Source: Xylaria sp. FL1777 (taxonomy: Eukaryota; Ascomycota; Sordariomycetes; Xylariales; Xylariaceae). From it: a stretch of 27,190 nucleotides of DNA. Below the pieces are notes generated by a model. That model was given only the letters and a program-made list of their open reading frames with translations, had not been told where the DNA came from and ran no database searches. The stretch is taken from the NCBI GenBank assembly GCA_022578965.1, contig MU400888.1, positions 1 to 27,190 on the forward strand, in the 5' to 3' direction. Below, piece by piece: positions 10,854 through 21,689 of the stretch; position 1 is the stretch's first letter, and each line of letters opens with the position of its first letter. Made by a program: the position numbers and the translations under genes.

Positions 10854-12304
10854 ACCTGTGTATTTATAAATAAAACTATATAAAAAGCCGGATAAAAACC
10901 TTATATAATAATATTTATGCTGCTACTTTAAAGTTCTTTTACTTTATAACAACTAGTTTTTATTAACTAGCTTGCTAAACAGAAAGTAATAGTTAAAAAG
11001 CAGAAAAACTTTTTTTAAAGCTTTTAAACTTTTTGCTTTTTTAAAAAGCGCACAAAAGCTTTTTTCTTGTTTTTTAAAACCTTTAAAAAAGCGCTTTTGC
11101 TTTTTTTGCTAGTTCTTTTTTTATTCTTTGCTTTTTTTCTTCTTTTTTTATTTTTTTTTATTTTAACTGCTTTATTATATATTGTTATTTTATTAGTAGT
11201 AAATAGCTACTTTGCAATATTACTTATAGCTTTAAGCTTTTTTATAGCTAGTTATAAATTTTTATTAGTTTATAGTAGTTTAGCTGCAAAGCTTTTTTAT
11301 AGCTGTTTTTTTTTTGTTTTTTAATAAGTTATAACATAAAACTATATGCTAAAAGATTTTTTTTTTTTTTACACATTTATAAAAAGGCATAAAAAAGCTT
11401 AAGACTTTTTTTTTATATAAGAACACTTTTAGCTTTATTTTTTTAGTGCATATTTATATTATTATAGCTACTTTATGCTTTAATAATTTGTTATATTTTT
11501 TAAAAGCTTTATTTTTGCTAAGCTTTTGCTTAGCTATTATTAAATAGCTATTATTTGTTTTAGTTTAGCTTTATTTGCTTATTTATTTCTTTTTTAGTAC
11601 AATCTTAGGTTTTTTTTTTTTTAACTACTTTTTTTGCTAAAAATCTAAAGCTAACGTTAGATTTTTTTTAGCTATGCTTTTATTATTGTTTATAAGCTTG
11701 CTTTTTGTTTAGTTTTTAGCTTTTTAAGCTTTTATGTTTTAAATAAAAGTTCTGATTTTTTTTATTGCTTTTTAAATTAATTTTTTAGCTGCTAAGCTTT
11801 TTATATAATATTTGCAAGCTGCTATTTTACTGCTAAAATATAAGTTAATAAAAAAAATCCTTATTTTAATTTTTAAGTGCTTTATTTTAGTTGCTTTAAA
11901 AGTTCTAGCTATATGTTTAAAGCACTTGTTTTAAGTTATTACTAGCAAATTAACAATGCTTTTTGCTTTGTTTTTTTTAAAGTTTTTATACTAAATTACT
12001 ACGCTATAAGCTAAAATGCTTTATACTATTATAATATATATTTGCTTTGCTTTTGTTATGCTATTACTTTATATAAAGTTTTATAGCTTAATTACTATAT
12101 ATAACTAAATGTTTAGTTTTTTTTTAAGCTTTACTAAATATTTTTTTTATTTTATGTTTTTATTAAACTATATTTTTAAAAACTTTATACTGTTTTTTAA
12201 GTATATTATTATATTAAAAAAATGTACTATTTGTATAAGCGCTATTTTGCTGCTAAAAAAATATATTAATTTGCTTTTTTGCAATGCAAACTTTATTTTA
12301 TGTT

Positions 12305-12515
12305 GTTTTATTTAGCTTTTATACGTTTTTTATGCTGCTTTTAAAGCTTTATAATTTTGCTTTATATTTAAGTTTGCTATAATAAAGTTAGTATTATTAG
12401 TAAAGCTAATTATTACTAGCTTTTAATATATAGTAAGGTTATTATAAAGTATTAAAATATATAAAAAAAAAAAAAAAAATAAAAGCAAAAACCTTTAAAA
12501 AACTTTAGCTTTTAG
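12305..12515 (-). pseudogene. LINE reverse transcriptase remnant, copy B, 3' part
   Basis: This is the part of the RT downstream of the nested insertion. It includes the QGSP-equivalent codons TAA-AGT-TTT-TTA near 12500-12508 and the candidate catalytic box at 12412-12423, which reads A-S-N-N here against A-N-N-N in copy A. The Ser codon argues that the first of the three positions was not Asp originally, so only the last two can be the Asp pair. Confidence 0.6.
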
Positions 12516-12529
12516 TATTATTAGCTAAA
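12516..12529. repeat. TSD of nested retroinsert, left
   Basis: TATTATTAGCTAAA recurs at 13137-13150. LINE copy A shows the empty site near 5617-5630, reading CGCTATTAGCTAAAATATT. Confidence 0.88.
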
Positions 12530-13136
12530 CCGCAGAAAGCATAAAGGCAGCTCAAAAGATAAATATACAAAAGGCAAACTAAGGAGTAATAAGCAATTAA
12601 CTTTGCTTATAACTTAGTTATAACTTAGTTATAGAAAAACTAGTGCAGCAAAGAGCTAGCAGCAATACTAAAGCAAGCAAACTATAATGCATTAGCAATA
12701 CAATAAAAAAAGGTTTAAAAAAAGACTAAAAAAAGAAAGCAGCACACTTAGTTAAATAAATGCTAAAACTAAAAAAACTGCTACAAGCAGCATAAAGCAA
12801 GCAGCAATACTAAAGCAAGCAAACTACAAAGCAAAAAAAATACGGAGAAAAAAGAACTACAAAGTAACTACGTAAAAGTGCATATACCTAGTTAACAGCA
12901 TAATGCAAGTAAGCAAACAACCTAAAGGCAAAAAAGTAGAAAGCAAAGCACTTAATAAAATTGTAGCAGAACCGGTGCAACTTAGAAATAAATACAGGAT
13001 ATTTTCACCTAGCTACTAAAAAAAAAGTAAGCTGCTTACGGCTTGCTTTTAACCTACAAGCATAGTTTTTACCTATATATATAAAAGATAAAAACTAGCA
13101 TAGCTAGTAAGCCGTTAGCCCAAGTAATACAATATA
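12530..13136 (+). mobile_element. 607-bp retroinsert with SINE-type 3' tail, coding-like body
   Basis: The insertion is bounded by a 14-bp TSD and is absent from LINE copy A. The last 75 bases or so, from CATAGTTTTTACC through hairpin CTAGC-ATA-GCTAG to GCCGTTAGCCCAAGTAATACAA, are the same 3' module as in the SINEs. The first 530 bases are unrelated to the SINE body, have no tRNA boxes, and are A-rich and Lys/Ala/Gln-codon-like (AAAGCAGCA, CTAAAAAAACTG), with TAA codons where RIP would convert CAA. I suspect a coding-derived segment, possibly the C-terminal part of a transposase or a LINE ORF, but could not identify it. It retains sites such as ACCGCAG, ACGGAG and ACCGGTG, so it is much less mutated than the LINE it sits in. 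Confidence 0.75.
12658..12826. repeat. 27-bp direct repeat inside the 607-bp retroinsert
   Basis: The 27 bases beginning AGCAGCAATACTAAAGCAAG occur exactly at 12658-12684 and 12800-12826, 142 bases apart. The bases just before both copies (GCAAAGAGCT and GCATAAAGCA) are also similar. This is an internal duplication of the body; the 11-bp repeat AACTTAGTTAT around 12610-12632 is a second, smaller one. Confidence 0.85.
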
Positions 13137-13150
13137 TATTATTAGCTAAA
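13137..13150. repeat. TSD of nested retroinsert, right
   Basis: This is an exact repeat of 12516-12529, directly after the terminal CAATATA of the retroinsert. Confidence 0.88.
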
Positions 13151-13800
13151 ATACTGCTTTATTAAAACAAAAATACACTATATAGTTTAATATAAAAAAG
13201 TTTACTTATATAATTATTTAAAAAAAAAAGCTCTTTTATTGCAAAATATATATTATTTTCTTTTTATTAATAGTATTAAAAGCTTTTATAATATTTAGCT
13301 GTAGCAAAAACGCTATGCTGTTTTTGCTAATTGCTTTTTTTACTATTTTTAATACTAGTTTAATAGCTACGTTTGTTAATTTGTTTTGTTTATTATTTAT
13401 TTAGTTATTTAACAAAAAACTTTTTTGCTTAGCTACTTTTATTATGTAGTAATATAGTTTTTTTTTTAGCACTTTTTTTATTATATAAATAAACATAATA
13501 AAGCGCTACTTTTTAGCTGTTTTTTTAGTTTTTTTTAATTTTTTAAGTTTAAATATAACTATTATTTTTGCTTGCTTAAATTGCACTAAGTAATACTTTA
13601 ATAAAAAGCTAGCAATATATAGTATTACTATTTTTTTTACTAAAGCAAGTTTATAAGCTTTAAAAAAGCTGTTAAATAATAAGTTGTTTTTTAGCGCTTT
13701 TTATAATACTAACTTTTATATTAGCAATATTATGTCTTTTTTTTTTATATTAACATTAATTATAAACTTTTAGTAGCTATTATAAGTTAAGTTTTTTTTA
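13151..13800 (-). pseudogene. LINE reverse transcriptase remnant, copy B, 5' part
   Basis: This is the part of the RT upstream (in minus sense) of the nested insertion. It keeps the block equivalent to LGK.LE near 13440-13505 and the L-Q-L-N-I-I-K-A-F-N reading at about 13274-13303. The latter is the same D...AFD catalytic box as in copy A, with Asp codons changed to Asn by G-to-A. Stops in the frame are TAA or TAG only. Insertion and point mutations make it non-functional. Confidence 0.65.
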
Positions 13801-16573
13801 AGTATATTAAACAAGTTTGCTAGTAGTATAAAAAAAAAGCGTTTTATTAATAAAGCTGTTTTTTTTTTAAAAGTATTAGCAAAAAGCAGTTTACTTTTTG
13901 TTTGTTTTAGCAATAAAATTATAGTAATTTTTAAAGCTAGCTTATAAACAAACCTTGCTTATTTAACTAAGCTTTATAATAACTTAAAATCTTTAAATGC
14001 TTTTATAAATGCTTATTTTTAGCTGCGTTTTTATGCTTTTTTTACTTTATTATTAAAAGCTTTTTTTTTTTTTTTAAAAGCTTGCTACGTTACTTTAGTT
14101 CTTTTGCTTTAAAACCTGCAGTATGCTTATTTTGCTTTTTTTTTTGTTTTAATTACTTTTAGAAACTATTAAAGTAATGCTTAGTGTTTTTTTTTTATAG
14201 TTTTTTTAAGCGTTATTTTATTTGTTATTTTTATTAGTTATTAAATTAAAAAGTTAAAAGCATTATTTAACTTACTAAATATATATAATATATATGTTTT
14301 TATAATAATAGCTTTTGCTTTTATAGCTACTTTATTTTTATTTAATTTAAATTAGTTTTATTTTTTTGCTTTTTTTAAGTATTTTTATAAAGCTGCTTTT
14401 AAATTAATTATAACTTTTAGTGCTTTATAATTAAAACTTAGCTACTTTAAGTCCTTTTAGTAAATAGTAACTAAATTGCTAAACATTTATACTAAGTTTA
14501 TTATTAAGCTTTTTTATTTGTGCTTTGTTTTAATTACTTTTTTTTAAAAAATAGCTAGCATAAAATCTTATTATATAATAAACTTAAGTAGTTTATTTGC
14601 TTTTTAGCTTTTTTTGCTTTTTAAGTTTTATAATAAGTAATAAAAATTAAAGTTATTTATAAATATATAGCGTTTTTTTAGCTTGCTTGCTTTATATATT
14701 TTTTAAATTAAACTGCACTAAACTATTTTTTTTTAATTTAGCAAATATATTAATTATAAAGTTATTGCTAAATTACTGCTGCTTATTATAACTTTTGCTT
14801 AGTTTTTACTAGCGTTTTTTGCTAATATTTTTATTGCAATTCTTTTGTTTATATATAGCATAGCTTTGCTTTTTAACTAAATAACCTAATAGTTATTACT
14901 ATTAAAGCAATATATATTACTATGTTTATTAATTATTAGCTTTTAAACTGCTATATAATTAAAGCTATTATTTTATAGCACGTATGTTATATTGCTTTTA
15001 AATCTTGCAATATTTTAAAAAATAATATTATATATTATTAAGTTAATAAAAATAAGTTTTTACTTGTACTGCTAGTTTGCTGTTTTTTTGCTAATAATTT
15101 TTTTTTATTTAGCTTTATAAATGCTAATATTGTTAGCATTTTTAAACTACTTTTATTTATTTTTTTGCTTATTACTGCTACTTTTTTAGCGCTTTAAAAG
15201 CTTTTAAGTTATAATATATATACTGCTTTTGCTTTGTTTTTTTGTTTAACTTTTTTTTAGCAAGCTTTATTTTATACTACGTGCGCTTTTTTGTAGTTTA
15301 TATATTTTTGCTTTGCTTTTTGCGTTTTTATTAAGTAGCTTTTTTTACTTTTTTAGTGCTTTAAAGCTAAACAATAGCTATACTTTAAGTTTTTGCAGCA
15401 ATATTTAGCTATATATTTATATTTATAGCAATTAAAGCATTATATAACTTTAAGCTTTATAGCAAAAAGTTTGCAGTTAAACAGCTAAGCTTTTTATAAA
15501 AAGCTATTTTTATATATTATTTTAGCTATTATAATACTACTTATATATAATAATATTAACGTAAATCTAGCTTTTGCGTTTTTAAATAGTATTTTTTTAT
15601 ACTTTATAACTTTAAAGTGTTTATTGCATAATAGCTATAATAAGTTTTTATTTAAGTATATTGCTTTAATACGTTTTGCTAAAACGCTTTTTATTATTAG
15701 CGCTGCTTTTTTTTGTTATACTTTTAACTTTTTTCCGAAAGCTTTTATAATTTACTTTTTTTCTTTAGCTTTTTAAAGCATTGCTTTTTTAAAAATAATT
15801 ATTATATTTTTGCTGTATAGCTTTTTAGCAGCAATTATATTGCTGCTTATAAACGCTATATTTACTGCTTTAATAATATTAACTAATGTTTTATTTTTAA
15901 AGTTATTAGCTTGTTTTTTAACTTTAATTAATACTTTTTTATTTTGCTTAAATAGCACTGCTTTATTATTGCAAGCTAGCTATAAAGCTATAATTTATAG
16001 TTAAAATTTTAGCATGTTTACGTTTAACAAAGTTTATTAAAAAAGCTTTTAAACAGTATTTTTAATGCTTTTTTAGTTAGCTTTTATAATAGCATTTAAG
16101 TTATAGCAAATTATAAATATATTAAAGTTATTTCTGTTGTTAAGCTTTATGCTTTGCTAGCTTTTTTGGGCTTTTTTTAATGTGTGCGTTATTTACGCCT
16201 TTTTTGCGTCTTTTTAAAAAAAGATTTTTTCTGCTATTTTTTCTTCCGTTAATAATTATAGTACTAGTTTTATAATTTTGTTAACTATTTTTTACACACT
16301 AAAAAATCTATTAGCTTTACGTTTTTCGTTAAAACGCTACTGCATTGCAGTTATATCGCTAATAAATCTTAGTAGCACGTTAGTTGCATTTTTAATAAAT
16401 AGGTTATTTAACACTATTTCTTTGTTTTTTGTTATATTTATACTCCGCAAATAAAATGCAACTTACTTAATAAATAAAAGTTGCTACGCTAATTTTAGCA
16501 ATCTTAATTATTTAATAATTAAGCTTAAACTTACAAAGTTATAATCAAGTGTAAAAAATTCAAAAAAGGTCTC

Positions 16574-16588
16574 TATAAATTAATATAT
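16574..16588. repeat. TSD of LINE copy B, right
   Basis: This is an exact repeat of 10796-10810, following AAAAAAGGTCTC. Confidence 0.75.
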
Positions 16589-19500
16589 TTAAGCTAGTTT
16601 TAGCTAAATAAAAAAGCAATAATATTTATAATTTTACTTATTATATATAAAAGCAACTAAAAGTAAACTTTAAAGCAAATATATATATTAGATTTTTTAA
16701 AATTTTTATTAATTTATAGCTATATTTATATAATTATTTAAAATTTAAAATGCTATATTTTATAAACATTATAAATAGTTATTAATAATAGCTAAAAATA
16801 AAAAATATATAAAGCTTTAGTTTTTTTTTGCTGCATTATTTTAAAATAAAAGTTTAATATATATATTAATTATATGTTTATTATTTAGTTATAAAACTAT
16901 TTATTTTATAAGTTTAAAAGTAATATAGCTAAATATTTTAAAGCTAATATAATAACTATAGTAGTTAAAAAAGATTTTATACTTAAAAACTTTAAAAAAT
17001 AAATAGTTTTAACTAAAAATACTTTTGTTTGCTTAATTAAAAAAAAAACTAAATTAAAACATAAGTTAAAACATTTTTTTTAAGCTAACTTTATTGTTTA
17101 ATTTATTAAATATAATATTAATAAGCAATAATTTAATATTGCTTAAAAAATTAATATAACGTTTAAATGTTTAAAAAAATAACTAAAAAAAATTAAATAA
17201 GTTATATAAAGTAAAATGAAATAAAAAAATTAAATAATTTGCATATATAGTAATGTTTTTTTTAATATAATTTACAATTATTTTTTTTATTACATAATTT
17301 ATAAATTTTTTTTTAAATATAATAAATAAATAAAAAATAATTATTATATAAAAAGTTAAGTTATAATATTTATAAAAGCAAATATATAAAACTTTTATAA
17401 TAAAAAACGTAAAAATATATAAAAAAAAATTATTAATACTAAATTATTAAATTTTTTTTTGCTTTTTTTTTGTTTTTATTTTTTTAGCTTTATATAATTA
17501 AATAATTTTGCTTAATTTTTTATAGTAAAATTTTATTTTTGTTAAGCTTGCTTTAAACTTTGCTTAAGCATTTATTATTTTATTAAATGTTTATTATTGC
17601 TTAATAATAGCTTTAAATTATTGCTAATAGTTTAAGCATATAAAATATAAACTAATAACTTTTTAAAATATAATAATAGTATTCTTTGCTTTTTAATAGT
17701 TTTAAAGTTTTTATTAAACATTAAATAATTTAAACTAAAAGCAAAAAAAGCTATTTAGTTTTAAATAAAAATAATAAAACAATTAAAAATAAAAAGACTT
17801 ATATATACGCATTAGTGCAATAAAATAAACTTAAGTAATTAAAACTAATAAATAATTTTTATTTTTGTTTTTTTTTGTTTTTATACATTTTTAAAAAAAA
17901 GCAATAATAATTTATATTAAAACTAAACTACTAAGCTATTTAAAAAACATTAAAATAAAATTAAAACTTATGTTTTTAATATAATAATAAAAAAAGTGCT
18001 AATAAACTAGCTAATATAAAACTAATAAATATAAAACTAATAAAAAAAAAGCTATAAAAAACATACTTAGTTTTAAACAAAAAAAATAGTTTTGTATTAA
18101 AGTAAAATAAAATGGTTAAATGAGCTAACTAGCTAATTAAAGTATGTTTAAACTAAGTTATATAATAAAAATATAAATATAAGTATTGCATTAAACTTTA
18201 AAGTATAAACTTAATTATTATGCATAACATAATAAAAAATAGCTATAGTTACTTTATTTATATTATTAAATAACTTTTTAATTAATTGTTTAATTTCTTA
18301 ATTTATATATAGCTTAATTGCTTAAATATATAAGTTATAACTTATTTTTATATAATTAAAATATTATAGTAAATCTTATATAATTATACTGCTTTATTTT
18401 ATTAGTGTTTTTAGTAAAGCTAATTTATTTACTTATAATAAATAATATTATAAAACTAATAAATACATAATTTATTATTGCTAATTTATATATTTAATTT
18501 ATTTATTTATTAATTGCTATAATTTTTATATGCAAGTTATAATATATTATATTTAGCTGCTTTAATTAGCAATAAATAAAACTTGCTTAATATAAGCAGT
18601 ATAATTATAATTAGCAATAAACGTTTAAGCTAATAACTTTTAATTAATAAAGCTTAAAACAAAGATATAAAAATATTAAATTATTTTTTTTAATTTAGTT
18701 TGCAAAGTGTTTTTATTTTTTTTTAAAAAAACAACAATTAAATGTTAAAATGCTAATATAATTTTTATAATAGCGCAGCTAAAAAACTGTTTATTAAAAG
18801 CTTTTTAAAAGCTTAAAGAAAAGAAATTTTTGCTAAAAAGCTAATGCTTTATAAAAAAAAAAGCATAATTGCTTTTATATAAACAAAAAAAAAAACAAAA
18901 AATAAGCTTAAAAAAAAGTAAAAGTTATTAAAACTTTTAAATAGCTATAATATAAATAAATTTAATGCTTATTTATATTAAATAAATTTAAGTTTATACG
19001 TTAATATATAAAGCTATTAATAATTAAAAATATATTTTGTTTTTTAAGCTAATATAATTTTTTAGTAAAAAATAAAAAGCAAAGTTTTTTAGGTATAAAC
19101 TAGCTATTGCTTAAAAACTTTACGTAAAATATAACTATTGCTTTTTTATAGCACTTATTATTAAATAAAAAAGCCTTAAAAAAAGAAAAAAGCATGCTAC
19201 TTTTATAAATAAAAAACTATACAAAAATAAAGCTTACTTAATAAAACTTATATAAAGCAAAGCAAATTAAACTAAAAAACAAAAAAATTAAACGTTATAA
19301 AACATACAAAAAAATAAAAGCGCATAAAAAACAAAAATATAAAAACATTTAAAAGAAAACTTAAAAAGCTATAAAAAATTAGCTAGTAGTTTTTATAAAC
19401 ATAAACAAAAAAACTTGTTAAGTTTTTTAAAAAAAAAGTTTAAAAAAATAGCATAAAAAAACTTAAACATTTAAAACAACTAAAAAACTTAAATATTTTA

Positions 19501-19597
19501 TACTTTTTTTTTTTTAATTTTATAATTTTATTTAGTTTATTTTTATTGTTTTTATAGCTTACTTTTTTTGTTATTTTTATATAAATTTTAACTTATT
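16589..19597. other. AT-rich decayed DNA with a possible plus-sense coding relic
   Basis: Most of this stretch is A/T with no recognisable feature. From about 18780 to 19500 the plus strand becomes A-rich with many AAAAAGC and GCTTAAAA words and long Lys-rich readings in which stops are TAA or TAG. That is the look of a RIP-degraded transposase or retroelement ORF. I see no catalytic motif, so I give no family. Confidence 0.4.
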
Positions 19598-19615
19598 TTA
19601 TTATATAATTTAAAA
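19598..19615. repeat. TSD of SINE copy 2, left
   Basis: The 18 bases TTATTATATAATTTAAAA are repeated without mismatch at 20347-20364. Confidence 0.92.
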
Positions 19616-20346
19616 TTGGCCTAGTAGCGCAGTAGCATACACTTAGCTACTTCTTTTAAAGTTATAAGTTTAAGTTTTACTTAGTTTATAGTTGCTTTGC
19701 TTTAAAGCAAAAGTTAGTTTGCTTTTAGCTTAGTTCGAATTGTATGCCTGCTACACTAAAAGCATAAAAATTAAAAGTTAAATAGCTAAGCTAAAAGTTT
19801 AAGAACTTTGCTTTTTTGCTAGTATAGCAACATAAATAACTAACCTAGTATACTAGCTACTATAAAAACAAGCAGCTTTAGCTTTTGCTGCTAATACTAT
19901 ATAAGCACTAGTTTTTTTATATAACAAACAGCCTGTATTTTTAGCGTAATTAAAACTTAAAGCTTACTGCTTAGCGCTAAGCAATTTATAAAAAATATAG
20001 CGCTATATAATGCTTAAAATCCACTTAACACTATGTTGTTTATAGCTTGCAGAACTTAAAGCTAGCAAAAAAGCGCCTTTATTACTAATTAACAAAAAAC
20101 TCCTTTATTAATGCGCTAATTTTTATACTTTTGCATTATAAAGCAAAAGCGCTGCTAATTTAGCATACAAAATTTAAAGCGAAATATTATGTAAAAAAAG
20201 CAGCAAATTAATAAAATCTGGAGTAAAACTATTATATACTCTGCATATACAAATAGTTTTTACCCCAAAGAAAGTTTCTACTTATACAAAGTTTTACTAG
20301 ATAGCTACTAGCATAGCTAATAAGCCGTTTGTCCAAGTAATATAAA
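19616..20346 (+). mobile_element. tRNA-headed SINE, copy 2
   Basis: This 731-bp element lies between perfect 18-bp TSDs and is the plus-sense twin of the SINE at 7953-8684. The head starts TTGGCCTAGTAGCGCAGTAG, with box A TAGCGCAGTAGC (19625-19636) and box B AGTTTAAGTTT (19667-19677). Both are transition-damaged relative to copy 1, where GG replaces AG at key positions. A second box-B-like string, AGTTCGAATT, occurs at 19732-19741. The conserved palindrome lies at 19968-19983. The tail has a GTTTTTACCCC block (about 20256-20266), the hairpin ACTAGC-ATA-GCTAAT and GCCGTTTGTCCAAGTAATATAA. Copies 1 and 2 differ nearly everywhere by transitions, so both were exposed to RIP or deamination. No coding capacity. 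Confidence 0.87.
19618..19690 (+). promoter_or_regulatory. tRNA-like internal Pol III promoter, SINE copy 2
   Basis: This is the counterpart of the head of copy 1. Box A keeps the TAGC..AGT core but has lost the GG end (now GC), and the T-arm stem is weakened (ATAAG/TTTAC). It is probably inactive. Confidence 0.65.
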
Positions 20347-20364
20347 TTATTATATAATTTAAAA
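20347..20364. repeat. TSD of SINE copy 2, right
   Basis: This is an exact 18-base repeat of 19598-19615. Confidence 0.92.
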
Positions 20365-21345
20365 GTTTAAAAATTATAGCTTAGTTAAATAATTTAGCTA
20401 TAATAAATTATTAGATTTTTTTACTTTAATATATAAAAAATATTAAAACTATTTATAAATAAAAAAAATAAAAATAATTAGCTTATTATTTTTAAAAAAT
20501 ATTAAAGCAACTTTATTTAGTTTAAACTATTTTAATAATAAATATAATATTAAAATTAAGCTATTATTTATACTTTTTAACTTAAAGTTAAACTAATATT
20601 TGTTATTTAATAAGTTAAAAGTAAACAAATAGCTAAATAATTTAAATACTTTTTTTTATATAAAAAGCTTTAAAAACATTAATAAAATTAAATAAGTTTT
20701 TATTTATTATAATATATTTTAAACAAAAAAAATAATAAAAATAATATTAAAAAATTACTTATTATAAACTAAAGCTTATAAATTGCTTAAATAAAAGTTT
20801 AAGCTTTAAAACTTTAAGCAAAATAAGTTTGCTATTATTATATTGCAAGATTTTAAAGCTTATATAAAAGCTATATATTTTATTAATTTTAAAACTTATT
20901 TTTTTTAGCATTAAATATATATTAAAAAAATTAAAGCTTAAAAAAATTACTATTTTAATTTTTAATTTACTTAAAGTTTGCTTAAAAAGCTAAATTAAAA
21001 TACTATTAATAAAGTAATAAAGTTTTTTAAAAAGTTATATAATAACTTAAACAAAATGTTTTATAAAAACTTTTATAAAATATTAAACATTTAAATAAAT
21101 AAAAAGTTTAAACTAGATTTTTATTTTAAAAAAACAAAAAAAGCATATAAAACATAAAAAAAAGTTAATTATTTATATAATTATAACTTTAATAAGCTTT
21201 TATATATTGTTATTAATGCTATTAAGCTAGCTATTAATATAATTATATTAGCTGCTAAAACAATTATTATTAAAAAATAGCAAATAAAGTTAATTTAATA
21301 CTTTGTTTATAACTAAAACATAAATAATATTACTAAACAAATATA
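20365..21345. other. AT-rich decayed DNA, no recognisable gene
   Basis: The plus strand is mixed A- and T-rich, with GC words (AAGCTTATA, AGCTAGCT) typical of RIP-degraded transposon sequence. No motif was recognised. Confidence 0.45.
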
Positions 21346-21545
21346 ATAGCCAAGGTTAGTAATTTAGTCCTTAGTTTAAATATTAGCCTAGTATATACTA
21401 GGCTAGTATTAGTATTAGTCCGGAAAAAAAATATTAAGCTACTATAAACTAATACTAAGCTAATATTAGTTTAGGAAAAAAAATACTAAGCTAGTACAAA
21501 TTAATACTAGGCTAGTATTAGTCCATATTAGCTTAATATTTAGTA
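21346..21545. repeat. TAGCCTAGTA palindrome array, middle block
   Basis: It begins AAGGTTAGTAATTTAGTCC, then TTTAAATATTAGCCTAGTATA, which matches the start of the block at 1775. It contains the perfect palindrome TAGCCTAGTATATACTAGGCTA, with spacers TAGTCCGGAAAAAAAA and TTAGGAAAAAAAA. This copy retains more GG/CC (AGGCTAG) than the left block, so it is the less mutated version of the unit. Confidence 0.75.
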
Positions 21546-21689
21546 TTTTGTAAAATTAATTTTTTAGCCTTTAAAATAAAGCTTTTTTTTAATTTTAAAA
21601 AGTATTTATAATTAGTTTTTTAAGCTCTTTAAAACAATAAAATTTGTTTTACTAAATAATAATTATTCATTAAATTATTAACATTTAGT

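Larger units (their letters stand above)
10811..16573 (-). mobile_element. LINE (non-LTR retrotransposon) copy B, RIP-degraded
   Basis: This is the same element and orientation as 3914-9796, offset by about 6,898 bases in the left half. Substitutions between the copies run in both directions, so each copy was mutated separately, and comparing them recovers many original bases. It lacks the SINE of copy A but has its own 607-bp nested insertion at 12530-13136, which splits the reverse transcriptase region just after the QGSP block. The minus-sense 3' end has an intact hairpin. The 5' (right) half, 13800-16573, should hold the endonuclease and ORF1, but I could not read motifs in it. Confidence 0.82.

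Noticed and set aside
3914..16573. The two 5-6 kb copies as LTRs or a segmental duplication
   Set aside because: Each copy has its own TSD and an RT inside it, and the flanks outside the TSDs do not match.
18780..19500. A pogo-type transposase remnant
   Set aside because: Lys-rich readings are suggestive, but no DDE motif or terminal inverted repeat could be found, so only a generic coding relic is reported.
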